Source of the DNA: Chitinophagaceae bacterium
GTDB lineage: Bacteria > Bacteroidota > Bacteroidia > Chitinophagales > Chitinophagaceae
Reading direction: 5' to 3'
Length of the DNA: 64,000 bases
Assembly: GCA_023957125.1 (NCBI GenBank)
Contig: JAMLHL010000001.1
Coordinates: 310,001-374,000, forward strand
Shown in pieces: positions 62,247-64,000 of this stretch (the stretch's first letter is position 1; each line of letters begins with the position of its first letter). The position numbers and the translations under genes were made by a program. The notes below the pieces were generated by a model that saw only the letters and a list, made by a program, of their open reading frames with translations, was not told the DNA's origin and did no database searches.

Positions 62247-64000
62247 ATGATCAAAATTCATTTTTTCATACGATACGGCACCCAATTCGGAGAATCCCTG
62301 CTGCTGTCGGGCAATATTCCCCAGTTAGGCGCGGATACTCCTGAAGCGGCGGTTGTTATGAACTATCTCAACGATACTTACTGGAGCTATGACCTGGAAT
62401 TAGATTCTTTTTCTTCGGAATTACCCGACAGTATTCAATATAAATATCTTTTTAAAGATAAAAGCGGAAGGATAACCGAAGAATGGGATGACAGCAAACG
62501 AATTGAACTTAAAAAGATCACTGCCGAAGAAATTTATGCCATAGACACCTGGAACTTCCCGGGGCAGTATGAAAATGCCTATTTAACTTCTCCGTTCCAG
62601 GAGGTACTGTTATCACCTCCCCGGTTGCCGGAAAAAGATTCTCCTTACCGGGGTAATACCCATATTTTTAAGGTAAAAGCCCCGTTGCTGCAAAAAGGCG
62701 AGACAATGGCACTGTTGGGAAGCGGATCCATTTCCGGGGAGTGGAATATCAATCATCCCGTATGGATGAAAAAAGAAGGCAACTGGTGGGTGGCCAAGAT
62801 CAATCTTACCGGTTCCTCCTTTCCTGTCGCCTACAAATACGCGGTATATCACCGGAAAAGTAAAACGTTTCTAAGATACGAAGACGGCGACAACCGGCTT
62901 CTGCTGCACGATGCCGGCCGGAAAAAAGTAACCCTGCTGCACGATGGATTTATACATTTCACCAACAACTATTGGCGCGGCGCGGGTGTAGTGGTTCCCG
63001 TTTTCAGTCTTCGCAGCCGGCAAGGTGTGGGCACAGGCGAGTTTGCCGATATCAAATTATTAGTGGATTGGGCAAAGAAAACCGGGCTGCAAATGATACA
63101 GGTGCTGCCGGTGAACGATACCACCGACAGTCATACCTGGAGGGACTCTTACCCCTATAATGCCATCTCGGCCTTTGCCCTGCACCCGCTGTACCTCAAC
63201 CTGGAAGACGTAGCCCGGCCGGAGGATGCAGCTATCATTAAGGCGCTTCCGCATAAAAGGAAGCAGCTCAATGCCCTTAAGGAAATGGATTATGAAAAAG
63301 TGATGCACTTTAAATGGAAGATCATTACCCGTTTGTACCAGGCCCAGAAGAAAGATTTTTTTGAAAACGCCACCTTCAGGCAGTTCCGGGAAGCCAACGA
63401 CCACTGGCTGGCGCCCTATGCCGCTTATTGCTATCTGCGTGACAAATACCAAACCACCCGGTTTACCGAATGGGGAGCGTTCAGCGCCTGCGACAAAACA
63501 GAAATAGAAAAACTAACCCAACCCAACAATAAAGGTATTAACGAAACCGGGCTGTATTACTTTGTTCAGTTTCATCTGCACCTGCAACTAAAAGCTGCTT
63601 CCGACTACGCCCATGCAAATGGGATCATACTGAAGGGCGACCTGCCCATAGGGGTAAACCGGTGGGCCTGCGATGTGTGGATGGAACCCGAACTGTTCCA
63701 CATACACCGGCAAGCCGGGGCACCACCAGATGCCTTTGCCACCAAAGGGCAAAACTGGGGCTTCCCCACCTACAACTGGGAACGCATGCAAACCGACGGA
63801 TACAATTGGTGGCAGAGACGGTTTAATTACATGAGCCATTATTTCGATGCCTTCCGTATAGATCATATTCTTGGGTTTTTCCGGATATGGAGCATCCCGG
63901 ATCATGCGGTGGAAGGCGTGATGGGACATTTTGTGCCGGCCCTGCCGGTGGATATTGCCGCCTTCTCCGAAAGAGAGATCGCCTTTCATCCCCAGCGATA
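62247..64000 (+). CDS. malQ: 4-alpha-glucanotransferase with two starch-binding domains (3' end outside window)
   Basis: 584 codons are visible from ATG 62247; the gene runs past the right edge. Two CBM20-like domains come first (KIHFFIRYGTQFGESLLLSG, about 1-115; HIFKVKAPLLQKGETMALLG, about 130-225). The GH77 barrel then starts: GAGVVVPVFSLRSRQGVGTG, MIQVLPVNDTTDSHTWRDSY, LKGDLPIGVNRWACDVWMEP, and DAFRIDHILGFFRIW with the nucleophile Asp. It moves glucan chains between alpha-1,4-glucans. The acid/base glutamate lies beyond the window. The CBM20-GH77 layout is that of plant DPE2-like and Bacteroidota enzymes. Confidence 0.95.
   Translation, partial: MIKIHFFIRYGTQFGESLLLSGNIPQLGADTPEAAVVMNYLNDTYWSYDLELDSFSSELPDSIQYKYLFKDKSGRITEEWDDSKRIELKKITAEEIYAIDTWNFPGQYENAYLTSPFQEVLLSPPRLPEKDSPYRGNTHIFKVKAPLLQKGETMALLGSGSISGEWNINHPVWMKKEGNWWVAKINLTGSSFPVAYKYAVYHRKSKTFLRYEDGDNRLLLHDAGRKKVTLLHDGFIHFTNNYWRGAGVVVPVFSLRSRQGVGTGEFADIKLLVDWAKKTGLQMIQVLPVNDTTDSHTWRDSYPYNAISAFALHPLYLNLEDVARPEDAAIIKALPHKRKQLNALKEMDYEKVMHFKWKIITRLYQAQKKDFFENATFRQFREANDHWLAPYAAYCYLRDKYQTTRFTEWGAFSACDKTEIEKLTQPNNKGINETGLYYFVQFHLHLQLKAASDYAHANGIILKGDLPIGVNRWACDVWMEPELFHIHRQAGAPPDAFATKGQNWGFPTYNWERMQTDGYNWWQRRFNYMSHYFDAFRIDHILGFFRIWSIPDHAVEGVMGHFVPALPVDIAAFSEREIAFHPQR

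Overview
The window looks like chromosome of a Bacteroidota bacterium, most likely a Chitinophagaceae-type soil or freshwater organism. The grounds are an ECF sigma / FecR / STN-SusC / SusD locus, a membrane hybrid sensor kinase with an AraC output, a MurF-Alr fusion, small Bacteroidota families such as DUF3098, and few Shine-Dalgarno sites. The genus cannot be settled by eye. I saw no tRNA, rRNA, CRISPR array or complete insertion sequence.

Layout. 1-8.0 kb: housekeeping (murF-alr, a lipoprotein, a FAH-family enzyme, sdaA, an FKBP isomerase, a membrane HU-domain protein). 8.0-14.5 kb: an accessory island that is visibly AT-rich on its left, holding a decayed tract, two or three integron-type gene cassettes with attC-like sites but no integrase (CALIN-like), and a mazEF toxin-antitoxin pair set between two 130-bp direct repeats. 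A diverged third copy of that repeat marks the left edge of the island. 14.6-21.7 kb: a sigma/anti-sigma controlled SusCD uptake locus. 21.9-28.0 kb: nhaA, dinB and a type III polyketide synthase cluster (UbiA prenyltransferase, PKS, methyltransferase, FAD enzyme). 28.0-33.7 kb: envelope genes (an Atg22-like transporter, uppP, DUF3098, DUF3108, a flippase-like protein), ruvC and a HIT protein. 33.9-42.5 kb: glycerol use (glpK, glpD), a thioesterase, an alpha-glucan phosphorylase-like protein, pncB and an MFS transporter. 42.6-47.4 kb: a HmuY-like lipoprotein with its TonB receptor, and a secreted protein. 48.0-55.8 kb: an M13 peptidase, the hybrid sensor kinase, and metE behind a cobalamin riboswitch. 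56.4-64.0 kb: a putative glycosidase, a metallo-hydrolase, a membrane MutS-like ATPase with a tiny upstream membrane gene, and malQ running off the right edge.

How the parts work together. The sigma/FecR/SusC/SusD genes form a cell-surface-signalled uptake system. The riboswitch should shut off B12-independent methionine synthesis when cobalamin is present. The PKS genes overlap in pairs and probably make a modified phenolic or pyrone lipid. The phosphorylase-like protein and malQ point to alpha-glucan metabolism. Several families of palindromic repeats lie between operons, including a cruciform-like element with an outer stem and two inner hairpins that occurs at least twice, with diverged relatives elsewhere.

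The most unusual items are the cassette array with its internally repeated protein and HNH gene, the repeat-bracketed mazEF, the loss of the PLP-binding lysine in the glucan phosphorylase homologue, and the cruciform repeat family.
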